Shown here: positions 30,677-43,237 of the stretch, in pieces
Layout: each line of letters opens with the position of its first letter
How positions within the stretch are numbered: the first letter of the stretch is position 1
Origin: Voacanga thouarsii
Lineage: Eukaryota; Streptophyta; Magnoliopsida; Gentianales; Apocynaceae
NCBI GenBank assembly: GCA_026120185.1
Contig: JANUWF010003375.1
Coordinates: forward strand, 4,778,736-4,842,735
Direction of reading: 5' to 3'
Length of the DNA stretch: 64,000 nt
Translations under genes and position numbers: made by a program
Notes under the pieces: model-generated
What the model saw: the letters and a program-made list of their open reading frames with translations, nothing else
Databases searched by the model: none
Told to the model about the DNA's origin: nothing

Positions 30677-31480
30677 ATGGTGGGAGGTTCTTTTAGTCCA
30701 TTGGCCGTTATTTTCAGAGAGAATATGTTAACGGGTCCAAACTATGTGGACTGGAAAAGGAACCTGGACATAATACTCACAGCGGAGGAGTATAAGTATG
30801 TCCTTTACGAAACCTGCCCTGTTATCGGGGAAGGTTCTACCGCTGAAGAGCGAGAGGCTGAAAAGGCATGGAAGAAAGCTGACGAAATGGCACGTTGCTA
30901 TAGGTTAGCTTCCATGTCTAATGTGCTCCAGTCAAAACACGAGCACATGGCTTCTGCATATGACATAAGTCAATCATTGGCAACTATGTTCGTAGACAAG
31001 AGCTGGCCCGCAAGGCAGAAGGCTCTTCGAACAATTGTAAACACTAAGATGGCTGAGGGAGCATTAGTCCGAGAGCATATGCTCAAGATGATTGCTGCTT
31101 TCGAGGAGGCAGAAATCTTAGGGACTGTCATTGACCCCGAGAGCCAAGTGGACATGGTTCTCGAATCTCTACCGGGCTCTTTCACTCAGTTCAAGTTAAA
31201 CTATAAGATGAACAAGTTGAACATGAGTTTAACTGAACTGATGAAGGAGCTCCAGATGGCGGAGAAGGTCATGAAGCCGTAGTCTAAGGCCATGATTGCT
31301 AAAGCCTCTTCTTCAAGAACTGGGCCTAAGCCCAGAAAGTTCAAGAGGAAGAAGGGGAATGCAGCAGCCCAGCCCAAGAACCAGCCCAAGGACAAACAAA
31401 GGGCAAGTGCTTCAAGTATGGAAAGAAAGGACACTGGAAAAAAGAGAGTCCAGATCTTCAGGCCAAGAAAAACCCCACAG
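30677..31480 (+). pseudogene. gag: Copia B gag, nearly intact, one stop and one frameshift
   Basis: ATG at 30677 opens a 201-residue frame: MVGGSFSPLAVIFRENMLTG, then YVDWKRNLDIILTAEEYKYV, a charged linker, HMASAYDISQSLATMFVDKS and LKMIAAFEEAEILGT. This is the UBN2-type gag of plant Copia elements. It stops at 31280-31282 (TAG after Met-Lys-Pro), although the same frame continues as a Lys/Pro-rich basic linker. A one-base deletion near 31395 shifts the frame into a zinc knuckle, KCFKYGKKGHWKKES, in which two of the three Cys are replaced. The start is chosen from alignment with A's gag. Truncated 201-residue Gag could still be made, but without a working knuckle or linked Pol. Confidence 0.88.
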
Positions 31481-31499
31481 GTAATGTTTACTATCTAGA

Positions 31500-33103
31500 G
31501 TCCATATCAATGGTAGGATCAACTTCCACTTGGATTGTTGATTCAGGAGCCATTGATCATATCTGTAACTCCTTGCAGGGGTTTAGGAAGATAAGAAGAC
31601 TCAAGAAGGGCGAACATGGGCTTCGAGTGGGTAATGGAGCACAAGTCTGGGCCCTTGCAGTGGGAGAGCTGGATCTTATTTTTTTATTGTAATAAGATAG
31701 TGGTTTTAAAGGACATTTTATATGTACCTGGTTTTCGTCAAAATTTGATTTCAGTTGCAAAACTTATTAATCAAGGATATTCTGTATCTTTTCATTCTGG
31801 TATTTCTATCAGTAGAGATGGAGAAATTTTATGTACTGGGCACATGTATGGAAATCTGTTCTTTTTAAACCCTATTAACAACCAATCAAATAACGCTCTG
31901 TCCGAACCTTTAACTAAGAAGAGAAAGACCAATATCAATGATTCATACCTTTGGCATCTAAGGTTGGGTCATATTAACTCAACCAGGATTCAAAGGCTAA
32001 TTCATGATGGGCCTTTGGGCTCATTGAGATTGGAAAGTTAGCCTCAGTATGTATCCTGCCTAATGGGAAAAATAACCAAGAGGTCATTTACACCAAAAGC
32101 GGATAGAGCCAAGGAGGTATTGAGTCTTGTTCACACTGATGTGTGCGATCCATTGTCTACACCAGCTATGGGAGGTTTTGAGTACTTCATCACGTTCACG
32201 GATGATTGTACGAGGTATGGTTACATTTACCTGATGAGACGCAAGTCTGACTCTTTTGACAAGTTCAAAGAGTTTAGGGCTGAAGTGGAGCGTCGGACAG
32301 GTAAATTAATCAAAACCTTACGATCGGATCGTGGTGGTGAGTACCTCCTAGGTGAATTCAAGGACTACATGGTACATCATGGGATAGTATCCCAGCTCTC
32401 TGTGCTGGGAACACCCCAGCAGAATGAAGTAGCTGAGAGAAGGAACATGACGTTGATGGAAATGGTCCGAAGCATGATGTCTCATGCTACTCTTCCAGTG
32501 TCCTTTTGGGGATATGCCCTGGAAACAGCGGCATATATTCTGAACTTGGTGCCTTCCAAGTTAGTACCTAGGACTCCCTATGAGATGTGGACTGGGCGTA
32601 AGCCAAGTCTGAATCATCTCAGGATTTGGGGATGTCCAGCTTATGTACTGATCAAGGGAGACAAGTTAGAACCAAGATCAGAATTATGCTATTTTGTTGG
32701 GTATCCAAAAGGGATAAAAGGAGGATACTTTTATCATCCTAAGGAGCAGAAGGTACTAGTCAGTACCAATGCCAGATACTTGGAAGATGATCAAAGTACT
32801 TCCACTAAAGGTTCAACGAGGTTGGAACTTCAGGAGAAGTTATCTATGGAATCAACTTCTTCTAACCTGATTTTGGAACAAGAAGAGGCACAGCCTCAAG
32901 AGCCTATGCAAATAGAGCCTCGTCGTAGTGGGAGAGTGTCTAGGGTTCCGGATAGATGGACTAGAGAAGCTTTTGAGCTGGTCTCCGACCATCAGGAACA
33001 AGACCCCGCTAGATACGAGGAGGCTATTGCTGATGCCGATGCAAATCTGTGGCATGAAGCAATGAAAGCTGAGATTGAGTCTATGTACCTCAATCAGGTT
33101 TAG
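31500..33103 (+). pseudogene. pol: Copia B pol 5' half: protease and integrase
   Basis: The protease has WIVDSGAIDHICN at 31530-31568 (active-site Asp-Ser-Gly kept). A frameshift near 31680 leads to DILYVPGFRQNLISVAKLIN and the integrase zinc segment LWHLRLGHIN near 31950, ended by a stop at 32039-32041 where A has Trp. The 346-residue frame 32063-33103 holds the integrase core: VHTDVCDPLSTPA, YFITFTDDCTRYGYIYLM and QNEVAERRNMTLMEMV, so the acidic catalytic residues are visible, though the usual NGVAER reads NEVAER. It runs into the linker and the first residues of RT (MKAEIESMYLNQV), stopped at 33101-33103 where A has Trp. Confidence 0.88.
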
Positions 33104-34553
33104 GATCTTGTAGCTTCACCTGAAGGGATAAAACCCATTGGGTGCAAGTGGGTATACAAGAGAAAGAGAGGAGCGGATGGGAAGGTGGAAACCTTCAAAG
33201 CTAGGCTTGTGGCGAAAGGGTATACTCAGAAAGAGGGTATCGACTATGAGGAAACTTTTTCCCCGGTAGCCATGCTTAAATCCATCCGCATCCTCCTTGC
33301 CATCGCATGTCACTGTGACTACGAGATATAGCAAATGGATGTCAAGACGGCATTCTTGAATGGCCATCTTAGCGAAGACATCTATATATCCCAACCGGAA
33401 GGCTTCATTGCTGAAGGCCAGGAACATATGGTTTGCAAGCTTAAGAAGTCCATTTATGGACTTAAGCAGGCATCCAGAGCATGGAACATTCGTTTTGATG
33501 AGACTGTAAAGTCTTATGGTTTTATTCAAAATGAAGATGAACCATGCGTGTACAGGAAACTTGAAGGCATTAATGTGGTTTTTCTTGTCCTGTATGTGGA
33601 TGACATTCTACTCATTGGAAATGATGTAGGGACATTGTCATCTACAAAGGTTTGGCTGTCTAGTCAATTCAGTATGAAGGACTTGGGAGAAGCCAGCTAC
33701 ATTCTCGGGATTAGGCTTCTTAGAAATAGGAAGCAGAGAATGTTAGGATTATCCCAAGCGACATACATTGACAAGATGCTGGCTAAGTACAGCATGGACT
33801 CATGCAAGGAAGCTCTAATCCCTTGCAGACATGGGTTGTCATTTTCTTCGAAGGACTGTCCTAAGTCTCAAGAAGAAAAGGACAGAATGAGTAGGATTCC
33901 TTATGCTTCGGCTGTGGGAAGTCTCATGTACGCCATGCTGTGTACTAGGCCAGATATCTGCTTTGTCAGTCAAACCCAGGGGAGGTTCATTGGCAAGCTG
34001 TAAAGCATATTCTCAAGTACCTCAAGGGAACGAGAGATTATATGCTAGTTTACAGGGCTGATGATTTGGTTCCTACAGGATACACAGACTCAGACTTCCA
34101 GGCGGATAAGGATGAGAGAAAATCCACTAGTGGATATGTCTTCACCTTGTCTGGAGGAGCAATTTCATGGAGGAGTATCAAGCAATCTTGTATTATGACT
34201 CAACCACGGAAGCTGAGTATGTGGCAGCTTCGGAAGCGTCCAAGGAAGCAGTTTGGCTCCGGAAGTTCCTTTCAGAACTTGGAGTCGTACCACATATGGA
34301 CAGGCCGGTTGTGATGTATTGCGACAACACTGGAGCAGTATCGCAATCTAAGGAACCTCGGAACCACAAGAAGGGGAAACACATCGAGAGGAAGTATCAC
34401 CTGATCCGAGATTTCATCCAGAGACGGGAAGTCGTGGTGGAGCATATTGCCTCAGAAAACAATCTAGCAGATCCATTCACCGAGCCTTTGGCTGAGAGAG
34501 TCTTCAAGAGACACTTAGACGCCATAGGGGTGGGCACCTATGGACTTACCTAG
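33104..34553 (+). pseudogene. pol: Copia B pol 3' half: reverse transcriptase and RNase H
   Basis: RT continues as [36 protein letters not shown] and a stop at 33329-33331 replacing Trp, then MDVKTAFLNGHLSEDIY, KSIYGLKQASRAWNI, the catalytic LYVDDILLIGND near 33595 and AVGSLMYAMLCTRPDICF. Near 33972 about 25 bases are missing compared with A (36425-36450), which breaks the link into RNase H. RNase H follows as GYTDSDFQADKDERKSTSG, STTEAEYVAASEASKE and VMYCDNTGAVSQSKEP to a stop at 34551, just before the polypurine tract. Both enzymatic cores look conserved apart from the stops and the deletion, so decay is recent compared with A. Confidence 0.9.
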
Positions 34554-34563
34554 TCTTAGACTG

Positions 34564-34575
34564 CAAGTGGGAGAT
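34564..34575 (+). other. Polypurine tract of B
   Basis: AAGTGGGAGATT sits immediately before the 3' LTR start TGTTGG, the position expected for plus-strand priming. Confidence 0.85.
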
Positions 34576-36330
34576 TGTTGGATTGTATGCCCTCTTAGAC
34601 TAGGTTTCTGATGTAAAATCGAATATTTTAATAAAAGAATTTATTTTCAGAAATTGTTTGTGAATTTACTATGTGTTTGTGCACGATTTTCGTTTGGAAC
34701 AGACCCAATGTGTTTAAATAAGTGGTCCATGTAAATGGTGGTCTTTCACAGTAAGGTATGGATCACGAGTTATTTAACACATAAACATTTGTTCTTAACC
34801 TATTGATGAGACTGGGAATCTCATCATGTTTAGGTTATTATGTTATGAATTCCAAATGGGGAATGGCTTACCTTTAGCCAGTGGGTAGTCCACTCACTTC
34901 ATGACATAAGCGTATTTCGAATACGTAGAACAGGACTGTAGTAGTGGTTTCTCAAAGTACTATATGGTAGAAACCTAGACTACTACCGCTACGGCGTGGA
35001 CTAGTACTCTACGACTTGAGTGTGAGTTGGTGGTCCAGCGAAGGCTGGAAGCATATACTTTGATTTGTCTGTAGTTGAGGTTCTATCGTAGGGCCAATAT
35101 ACTTGCATGTTGGGTATGTGTGACTAGTTAGTTAAGACAGACTTATACAAGATAGTTTCTGCACTATATCGCCCCTTGTGGTTGTCCGAATGGTCTAAAT
35201 TATACAGGGCCCTGGGAAACATGACTTGGATGTTTGCTTTAGGGTAGCTCCCTTAGAAAGCGGAAACACTCCAGGAAGTCGTGGATCATTGGACTAGAAG
35301 CCTAAGGATGGTAGATGTCATTTACAGGGGGTGTTAGTACACTTCTTCCTCTCCAAATGTACGGCGATGTGTAGAGGGGTATTTTAGTCATTTCACCTAT
35401 AGGTCGGAGACTTTGCGAACGCAGCATTATCCTTGGGGTCAATATTTCCTTATGGTGATATTAGAAAATATTTAAAATGCAAAATACAGCTATTTTTATG
35501 GCAAGGGTATTTTGGTCATTTTAGTAGCCAAGGCGGTGTATCTTTTGGTCCCCAGTATAGACCGTGAGTCCTAATTAAATATGGGCTAAAGAATTGATCT
35601 TAAATTAAATGGAATTTATTTTATTTAAGTAGCCTGATTTAATTATTGGGCTAGAATAAAATAAAGGTCCATGGAGAGAGAGAATTAATTAGATTAGTTT
35701 GGTGGGTTAATTAATTATTCAGGGCTTTGGCCTAGTTTGAATAATTAAAGATTAACCTAGGACTAAACTAATATAGGCTTAATTAATTGGACTATTTTAT
35801 TTGGGCTGGAAAAATTAATTATTTATTAATTGGGCCAATTTTTTTGTTTTAGTTAGAATAATTAATTAAGCCCAAAAGGTTAAACTAAGAGTCCAATGGC
35901 CCAATCTAGTTTAACCTAGGGTTCTTTTTAGGTTAAACAGGAGAAAAAAAAACTACGGGGTTTTTTTTCGAGTGCTTCCTCTCTGTGGAAAAATACCAGA
36001 CGTTTTTCCCTCTCCCTCTCCAGAAAATATTCTTTAGCCCCTAAGTTGTTCACCAAACGAGATTAGGCAGGCCATATACTGGAAGATCGAAAGCTAGGAG
36101 TTCATCTACATGCAAAGACGAAGTAGAAGGCTTGCAGGGATTGCACCAGAGGCTTCTACGAGCGTGCCTACTCCAGTTCAGTATATTCCAGTTCAGCCGA
36201 GTGTGAGATTAACAAGAAGAGGTAAAAGAAAATATTTTTTCCCCTTTTTCTTCTTCACGCAGGTGTGCTGCGTTTTTGTTGTTCACGTGGAAGGTTTTTT
36301 GGCTATGTTTGGCATGCAATTTTATCTTCA
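34576..36330 (+). repeat. 3' LTR of Copia B
   Basis: TGTTGGATTGTATGCCC to GCAATTTTATCTTCA, 1,755 bp, closely matching the 5' LTR over its length. Confidence 0.92.
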
Positions 36331-36335
36331 GTAGT
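36331..36335. repeat. Target-site duplication of B, right (GTAGT)
   Basis: Directly follows the LTR end TTTATCTTCA and matches the left copy at four of five bases. Confidence 0.75.
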
Positions 36336-37042
36336 GTCCTCAAACACAAGAAGACAAGCAGAAAATGTTTGGTTGTGGGAAGTTTCATGTATGCTGTGCT
36401 TTGTACTAGGCTAGATATCTGCTTTGTAGTAGGCATGGTTAGTAGATATCAATCAAACCCAGGGGAAGCTCACTGGCAAGACATAAAGCATATATGTAAA
36501 TATCTCAAGAAAATGAGAGATTATATGCTTGTATATTGTGCTGATAATTTGGTTCCTACTAGTTACATAGACTCAGACTTCTATGCGCATAAAGATGAAT
36601 GAAAATCCACCAATGGATATGTCTTCACTTTGTCTGGAGAAGCTATCTCATGGAGAAGTATCAAGTAATGCTGTATTACTAATTCTATTATGGAAGCTGA
36701 GTACGTTGCTGCTTCAGAATCTTCTAAAGAAGCTGTGCAGCTCTGGAAGTTTCGTACAAAACTTGGAGTAGTACCATACATGGATAGGCCTGTCATGATT
36801 TATTGTGATAGCACTGAAGCAGTGTCACAATGCAAGGAACCTCAAAACCATAGAAAGGACAAGATATAGAGAGGAAGTATCACTACACCTGGGAGTTCAT
36901 CCAAAAATGGGAGATTGTGGTTAATCAGATTTCCTCTGTCAACAATCTGGCAGATCCCTTTACCAAGCCTTTGATAGAAGAGATATTTTGCAGACACTTA
37001 GATATCATAGGGGTAGGCACTTGTGGACTTTCTTAGTCTTTG
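36336..37042 (+). pseudogene. pol: Copia A pol continued: end of RT and RNase H
   Basis: Continues A after element B. From about 36380 the frame reads VVGSFMYAVLCTRLDICF, VGMVSRYQSNPGEAHWQD, then YIDSDFYAHKDE with a stop, GYVFTLSGEAISWRSIK with a stop, MEAEYVAASESSKEAV and MIYCDSTEAVSQCKEP, and then loses frame near 36865. It retains the segment around GMVSRYQSNPGE that is deleted in B. RNase H would remove the RNA template strand during reverse transcription. It ends at the polypurine tract remnant GTATGAGATT (37051-37060). Confidence 0.85.
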
Positions 37043-37059
37043 TAGTGTAAGTATGAGAT

Positions 37060-38676
37060 TGTTGAAAAGTATGCCCTCAAAGACTATGTATTCTGTGTAA
37101 ATATATTACAATAAAATATTTATTCATTTAATTTAGTTTGTTACTTATATTATTGCACATTTAAGGTCTATGTATGACAAGTAATGGTCTATGTTTTGGG
37201 TCTTTCTTCACAGTAAAGTATAGACCATGGGTATTTGTCATACATGCAAAATTGACTTCTTAGTTGTTTGATAAAACTGGGCATTTCATCAAGGTAAGAC
37301 TATTGTGCCATGAATTCTAATGAGGAATGATTTACTTTGAATCAGTGAGTAATTCACTCACATCATAAGCATAAGAATATTTCAAATACGTAGAACTAGA
37401 CCTGTAGTTGTGGTCTCTCTTAAAGTACTATAATTATAGAGACCAGACTATTACTGCTACAGTGTGGTTGGATACCTTCATATTTGAGTGTGAGTTGGTG
37501 GTCTGGCGAAGCCAGGGTTTTATATTTTGATGTATGTTGGGTAAGATTTCTTTTGTGAGATCAATATTCATGTATGTTGGGCATATTACAATAGTTAGTT
37601 AAGACAGACTCACGCAACTGAGTTTCTATGCTTTACTTAGTGAAGTTAAATCACGCTCTTGTGATTGTCCGGAATAATCTAATAATCCAGGGCCGTGAGA
37701 AAGTGACTCTAGAATGTGTGCTTGTGGGTAGCTTTCAATGATAAGTAAGTACATTCAAGTGAGTTATGGATTATTAGACAAGAGATCTAAGGATTGTAGA
37801 TGTCTTTGAGATGGGTGTTAGTACATTTATCCTGTCTCATTGATGGGTGTTACATAGAGGGGTATTTTCATCATTTCACTTGTAAATTGAAGACATTGGT
37901 TTAGCAATATTATTCTTGGGGTCAATATTTTCATATGGTGCAAAATGGAAATATTTAAAATTGTAAAATGCAACTATTTAATAGTAAGGGCATTTACGTT
38001 ATTTTAGTAGCCATGAATAATATGTCTCTTGGTTCGCGAAGTAGGTCAAGTTACCTTGGTGTTGTTTGGACACAATCTGTGCTTAATGGATAATTATTTA
38101 GATGAGAAATAAAATTTATTCTAAGAGTCCAATTAGAATGATTAATTAGTCTTGAGTTTTAATAAGACCCAGAAAAGATAATTAATTAATTAAGAAGATT
38201 AGGCTGGAATTAATTAATTAACTGGGCTAATATATGTTGACATATATTAAGAGTCCAATAAGAATTAATTAATTAGTCTTGGGTATTTAAGGAATCCCAA
38301 AAAAGATAATTAATTAATTAAGAGGATTGGGTAAGTCTTGGACTGATTTATGAGCACAGCAGTAAGCCCCTTAGGGCTTGATGATTTCAGCCATTAGGGC
38401 TTGAGGAAGCGCTAAGGCTGGTCGAAAATAAAAGGGGAAAAGAAGAAAAAAAAATGACGCTAATTTTCTTTTTCTCTCTGGTGTGCCGTCTCTTCCTCTC
38501 TCTCTGTTTCATGTTCTTCTCTTCTTTCTCTCGTGGAGAGTATCTTGATTATCTAAAGAAGGAGCTTTCATCAAGTTAACCCAAGAGCAAGGTAGAGTTA
38601 TACTCCGGAAGACGAAGAGAGAAAGCTCGAAGACGCTTGAGGCGTAGGATTAGAAGATTTGTAGGAATATTGGACG
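37060..38676 (+). repeat. 3' LTR of Copia A, truncated by element C
   Basis: Starts TGTTGAAAAGTATGCCC and matches the 5' LTR, with a stretch of several hundred bases that the 5' copy lacks. It stops at ...GGAATATTGGACG where C begins; the last ~180 bp are missing. Confidence 0.82.
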
Positions 38677-40540
38677 TGTAATACCTCACATTTCTATCTT
38701 TGATTGGCTACTACTTATAATAGGATGAGAATTTATATTAATGGGCTGAATAAAAGATGATCGGTGTGATGAGACGAATATTTTAGTATAATAATATTTT
38801 GTTGGGACCTGGATTTAATTATTGAATTTGTTCTACCCATACTCTAAATCTTTAGAAAGATATTATTGTTAATAAAATAAGAATTTGAGGGCACGCTGAA
38901 AAGGGAAATTGATCAGTGCGATGAGTACGTATTGGTGTGAATTATGTTATTCGGGTTATCAGGGGCATTTTCGTTATTTTGATCGTACCTGCAACTTTGA
39001 CCACAAATTTGACGAAAATGAGAAGGAATTGAAGAATTTAAGTATCACTAATGAATTCAATAGAATTTTTGGAGTTGGATGGTGGAATAAAATATTTTTC
39101 CGTTTTGGACATGATTTTGGTCATTTCTGAAGAAAATAAAAAATCACGGATAAAAACAGTGCGTGTGGTATTTTATGATTGGTAGCCCATGAAAATGTGT
39201 CAATTTAAGGGAGGTTACATGAAGAATTCATGTAAGACACATGTAATTAAAGAATTACAAAATAAATAAAGAATGATGTGTAATTTTTGTGCTTGGAACA
39301 CATCATTTGTGGGCCCTTTAATTAAGGTCATGTGCAATGTGATTGGCCAATACTTGGACCCTGAGAAGGTGGTTGAATGGCTGAAAATTGGCCAAGAAAA
39401 CCAGCAACCATACAAGAGAAATGAAGAGAAATTTATGAGGAAATTAAGTGGTTGGTGTATAAAGTTTTCATTGGAACACACCTATACATTAACCACCATA
39501 CAATTAATTGATTTAAAATTCTCTTGGCCAAAAATCTGATGAGAATGGTGGTGGGAAGGCTATTATACAGCCTAGAATTTCAGCAGCCTCATGGGGAGAG
39601 AAATAAAGGAAAAGAAATCAAGAAAAAATTACAAAAAGAAAGAAAAAAGTAGCTAGTGTGTGTTCTTGGTGTGGTGTGTGAGTTCTTGAGAGGTTCTTGG
39701 AGAAAATCAAACCAAAGAGATCTAAATACATGGTAAAACCCTAGCTTACTTGAATTAAAGTTGTTGTTGGGTGAATAGTGATTATTATGATATCAATTTT
39801 AACATGAAAACATGATTTTCATGCCTTGATTTTGGATCAAAAGCTAGGGTTTATAAACATTGTTGTTGAACTCTCTATGTGTCCATGTGTGTCGGCTTCC
39901 TAGAAGCTTTATGGATATGTTTTGTGTGAAGAAGAATTGAATATTTATGGTAGTTTGAAGGATTGTTTTTTGTTGAGGAGATGATGGCTAAAGTAGAATG
40001 GAAATGGGAGTTACTTGGTTGGAAAAATGAATTATACTAGCTTTTGGTTTGAAGAAGAGAATTTGTGTTGAATAAGCATAACTCTTATGAGCTATTAGAA
40101 TCTAGAAATCATAGGATCAAGGATGATATGAAGGAAAATTGAATGAATTACTGTTCTCAAGGTGTTAAAGGCTAAAGGAAAATAAAGGAAAGCATGAATA
40201 TTAGAATTGAAGCAAAACTATTGGGACTGTTTATTCCCTGTATTGTGTCACAAGAAATAGGACTCCGAAAAGATCTTATAGAGAATTAAATTTAAGAGTT
40301 TTACGGTCATTTTGGTATCTCATAGAGCCAAATCGAAGTTATGGATTGAATGTTATGTGCAAAACAAAATCATATGTCAAGCAGTGAAATTCCAGAAAAT
40401 TAGTCCAAAAACGGATGAACTTAAGGATGATTTAATTATGTGATTTTGGACGAAATGAATGAGAACTATGGAGTGAATCCCTTATGTATGAAGGGAGAAA
40501 GGATACGGGAAAAAGGAAAACAAAAAAATTGAACAAATGA

Positions 40541-40642
40541 CGAAATAACGACGTGAACGAAAGTTGAACGTTTTCCTTAACCGTTGGCTAAACGTCGGTT
40601 GGACATCGGCCACCCGTCGAGTACGTCGGCCAACCGTCGACT
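40541..40642. other. CpG-rich patch with 20-bp repeat in LTR C
   Basis: About fifteen CpG in 100 bp within a CpG-poor region. CATCGGCCACCCGTCGA (40604) and CGTCGGCCAACCGTCGA (40624) repeat 20 bases apart. Confidence 0.6.
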
Positions 40643-41030
40643 ACTTTTTGACCAAATACGATTTGACCTAAAAACAACGTTTGGTGTAGGTTTATCAATA
40701 AATGGCCAATGGTTCGTTGGAAACGGTAGAAATAGTGGTTGAACGGCCGTGAACGGAAAACGTTAATTAGGACATGAGGTGAGTCTCTTTAATTTCTAAA
40801 ACCATTTGAAAGCTAGAGTGCTTTACTTTTCCATAAAATGCTATGCTTTATATTGTTTTGGAAATCCCTAAATATATTTAAGGTTATCTCAGCAAGATTT
40901 ATTCTTTGCTATTTTGGGTTCGGATGAACTTCATAATTGGCTTGGAAACCTTAATAGATGATTAAAGCATGAATTTTGTGAATTTAGTCTTTTTGGATTA
41001 AATACTTGGGATTTTCAGAAAATGGTAAAT

Positions 41031-41428
41031 TTTGGAATCGGGTATTCATAAATTGACTGAAATGCCCTTATTGGAACAATTTAGAGAAATGTGTTTGGAA
41101 ACTTTGAACTTAATCCTCTTTTGGGATTATAATTCCGGATTTCTTGAAATGAGTTCTTTTTGGAATCGGGTATTTGAAAAATGATCCAAATGTCCTTATT
41201 GGAATGTTTTATGAAAACTTTTGGAACTGGGTATTCAGTAAATGACCAAAATATCCTTATTGGAACTCTTGTAAACACTTTTCAAATCGTGTAAGGATAA
41301 AAGGACCCGAATACCCTTGAAAAGTCTTTTGGAATCAAGTGTGGGTAAAATGACCCGAATACCCTTGGAAATAACTTTTGTGATCGAGTACAGGCAAAAT
41401 GACCCGGATACTCTTGGAAACATGTTTT
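41031..41428. repeat. Six-unit imperfect tandem repeat in LTR C
   Basis: Units start TTTTGGAATCGGGTATT or variants near 41031, 41157, 41217, 41278, 41326 and 41375. Each contains AAATGACC(C/A)-AAATACCCTT(A/G)-like text and is about 48-60 bp long, with a diverged spacer at about 41095-41155. Overlapping antisense ORFs here merely follow the repeat. Confidence 0.8.
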
Positions 41429-41724
41429 GATATGTGAATAGAACTCTTTATTCTATTTCAACATGATTTTGGAAAATGATTTCTCGTGATGAGATTGACT
41501 TTTGAAAAACGACATTTTGATCCCGAAAATTATTTTATTGACCTAATTTGCCTATGAAATGAATTGATTGGCCCTGCAAAGCCTATGGTAATTATGATTT
41601 GACTTGTGAGTCAGTAGGATCAAATTCTAGAAAATGTTATTTTGCCCCAAAGATTTTTGTTTTGAAAATCCTGTGGGATCAGATAACCCTCTAGCCTAAT
41701 CAGTCAGAAGGGATTGGTATTGGT

Positions 41725-43237
41725 TGTTAGAATTTGTGGACTTCTCAATGCAGAAAACATCCATGAATCCTTTCCGAGGACCTAAGTAAATGATTAAGAA
41801 GATCTAAAGATTTACAAAATTACCTCTGTTCAGCGTAATTGAGATCTTTTGATTCTGATTGTGTTGTTGTACGTGCAACCCGAACGATCACCAGACGCTG
41901 CAATGTGCGAACGTCCTCTATCGGATACACATAGTAAACTAACTCGTTATCCTGAGATTGCTAGCGCCTAGGGTTTGAAAGGCTTGTTTTTCTGGTGAAT
42001 GGAGGCACGAATATTTTTAACAGAATGGCTCTCTTGAGAATACGGCTAGGGTTTTCTTAAAAATCCCTCAGAACCTCTTAGAGTCCAACTCTGATAATAT
42101 CTTATCATATTTTAATTTAAATTCAAATTAAATTAAAACAGATATGATAAGATTCTGTCATTATCTTGGTAATTTAACTAATTAATTTACCGAGTCAGAT
42201 TCTTATAATATGGACATCATTCAAATACATCGAATGTGGACATATTTCCAAATTCATTGTATCTGGTAAATGTTCTAGGTTCGATTAACTTAGACATATT
42301 TCCAATTTCATCGAATTTTGTTACTAGAAAAATAACTTAACAAGTTCGCTTATTGTGTGACCTTATAGATTCATTTAATATTGATAGTGTGCCCAAATCA
42401 CATTTAAATGGCCCACAAGTTATAAGTAGTTTCTAGCAAAACATTATAACTATCCAGGTTAAATGAAGATCAGTGGTCTATTTGAACTAAACTATAATTT
42501 TATATTTAGTCCTTTTGTCACACGATATCTAGATTATGCATAAGTCATGGAGCATGTCATCCTTAATTAATTATTTCTTGATTTTGTAGTAAACTATTCA
42601 AACAAATGATATCAATATCTTAGATTGATATATTTGAGCATGGCCATGCATTTTAACAATCTAACTTATTAAGGGGCCCATAGATATCTCTCCCATAATT
42701 GAGAGGGACAAATTCCTTCACTATCAATCATATTACACTCCTTGATTTATTCTATATCCAATAGTAGTTTAATTTATTATATGATTAAAGACAACTTTAG
42801 ATAACGTCAAAATATAGAATTTATCAAGTAGGAAACTATGGTGAATTTAGGACGAAGGACTTTTAATATCATTATGGCTAGAAAGTACTTATTACATGTT
42901 CCAGGAAGTACTCTCACAGTGGGTCATATTCAATACAATGTTGTCTAATATTTATTTATGTTTTGACTTAATATCACATATATCCATGACCAGTAAAACA
43001 TAGCTATCAAGTCACAAACATACTAATCTTAATTTATTATTGTTCCACTAATAATAATCGATCAGGGACAATTTAAGAATAGTCATCGTATTCATTGTAG
43101 GGTTTTACTATCAAGTCACGTACTTGATGACCATAAAACAAAATGCACTATTCATGGAAAGAAATGCCTCGTATTATTACATAATAAATAACGACAATAG
43201 TATAAGTACAAATTGACTTTAGGGCATATCCCTAACA
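41725..43237 (-). mobile_element. Copia-type solo LTR with target duplication TTGGT
   Basis: TGTTAGAATTTGTGG to CATATCCCTAACA, 1,513 bp, flanked by TTGGT at 41720-41724 and 43238-43242. The minus-strand start TGTTAGGGATATGCCCTAA is a Copia LTR style seen in E and F (TGTTAGTGTTGTGCCCTAG), so I orient it minus. No internal sequence is present. Confidence 0.88.

Larger units (their letters stand above)
27116..36330 (+). mobile_element. Copia element B, complete structure, nested in A
   Basis: A full Copia element of 9,215 bp with two LTRs (27116-28910 and 34576-36330), initiator-Met primer site, a long structured leader, gag, protease, integrase, RT, RNase H and a polypurine tract. Its flanks GGAGT (27111-27115) and GTAGT (36331-36335) look like a 5-bp target duplication with one later change. 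The host reading resumes across it. Coding damage is modest: a few stops, a 1-base deletion near 31395 and a ~25-bp deletion near 33972. The LTRs differ at about ten sites in their first ~210 bp, so the insertion is not very recent. Confidence 0.92.
20988..38676 (+). mobile_element. Copia element A, decayed, interrupted by element B
   Basis: The parts are a 5' LTR (20988-22365), primer-binding site, structured leader, gag, protease-integrase-RT (to 27115), then element B, then RNase H (36336 on) and a 3' LTR from 37060. The 3' LTR is cut at 38676 by element C. Reading across B restores a continuous coding context around KEC-PQTQ, which supports the nesting. Coding parts carry many stops. A and B belong to the same Copia group, as gag, pol, leader and LTR starts align. 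Confidence 0.85.
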
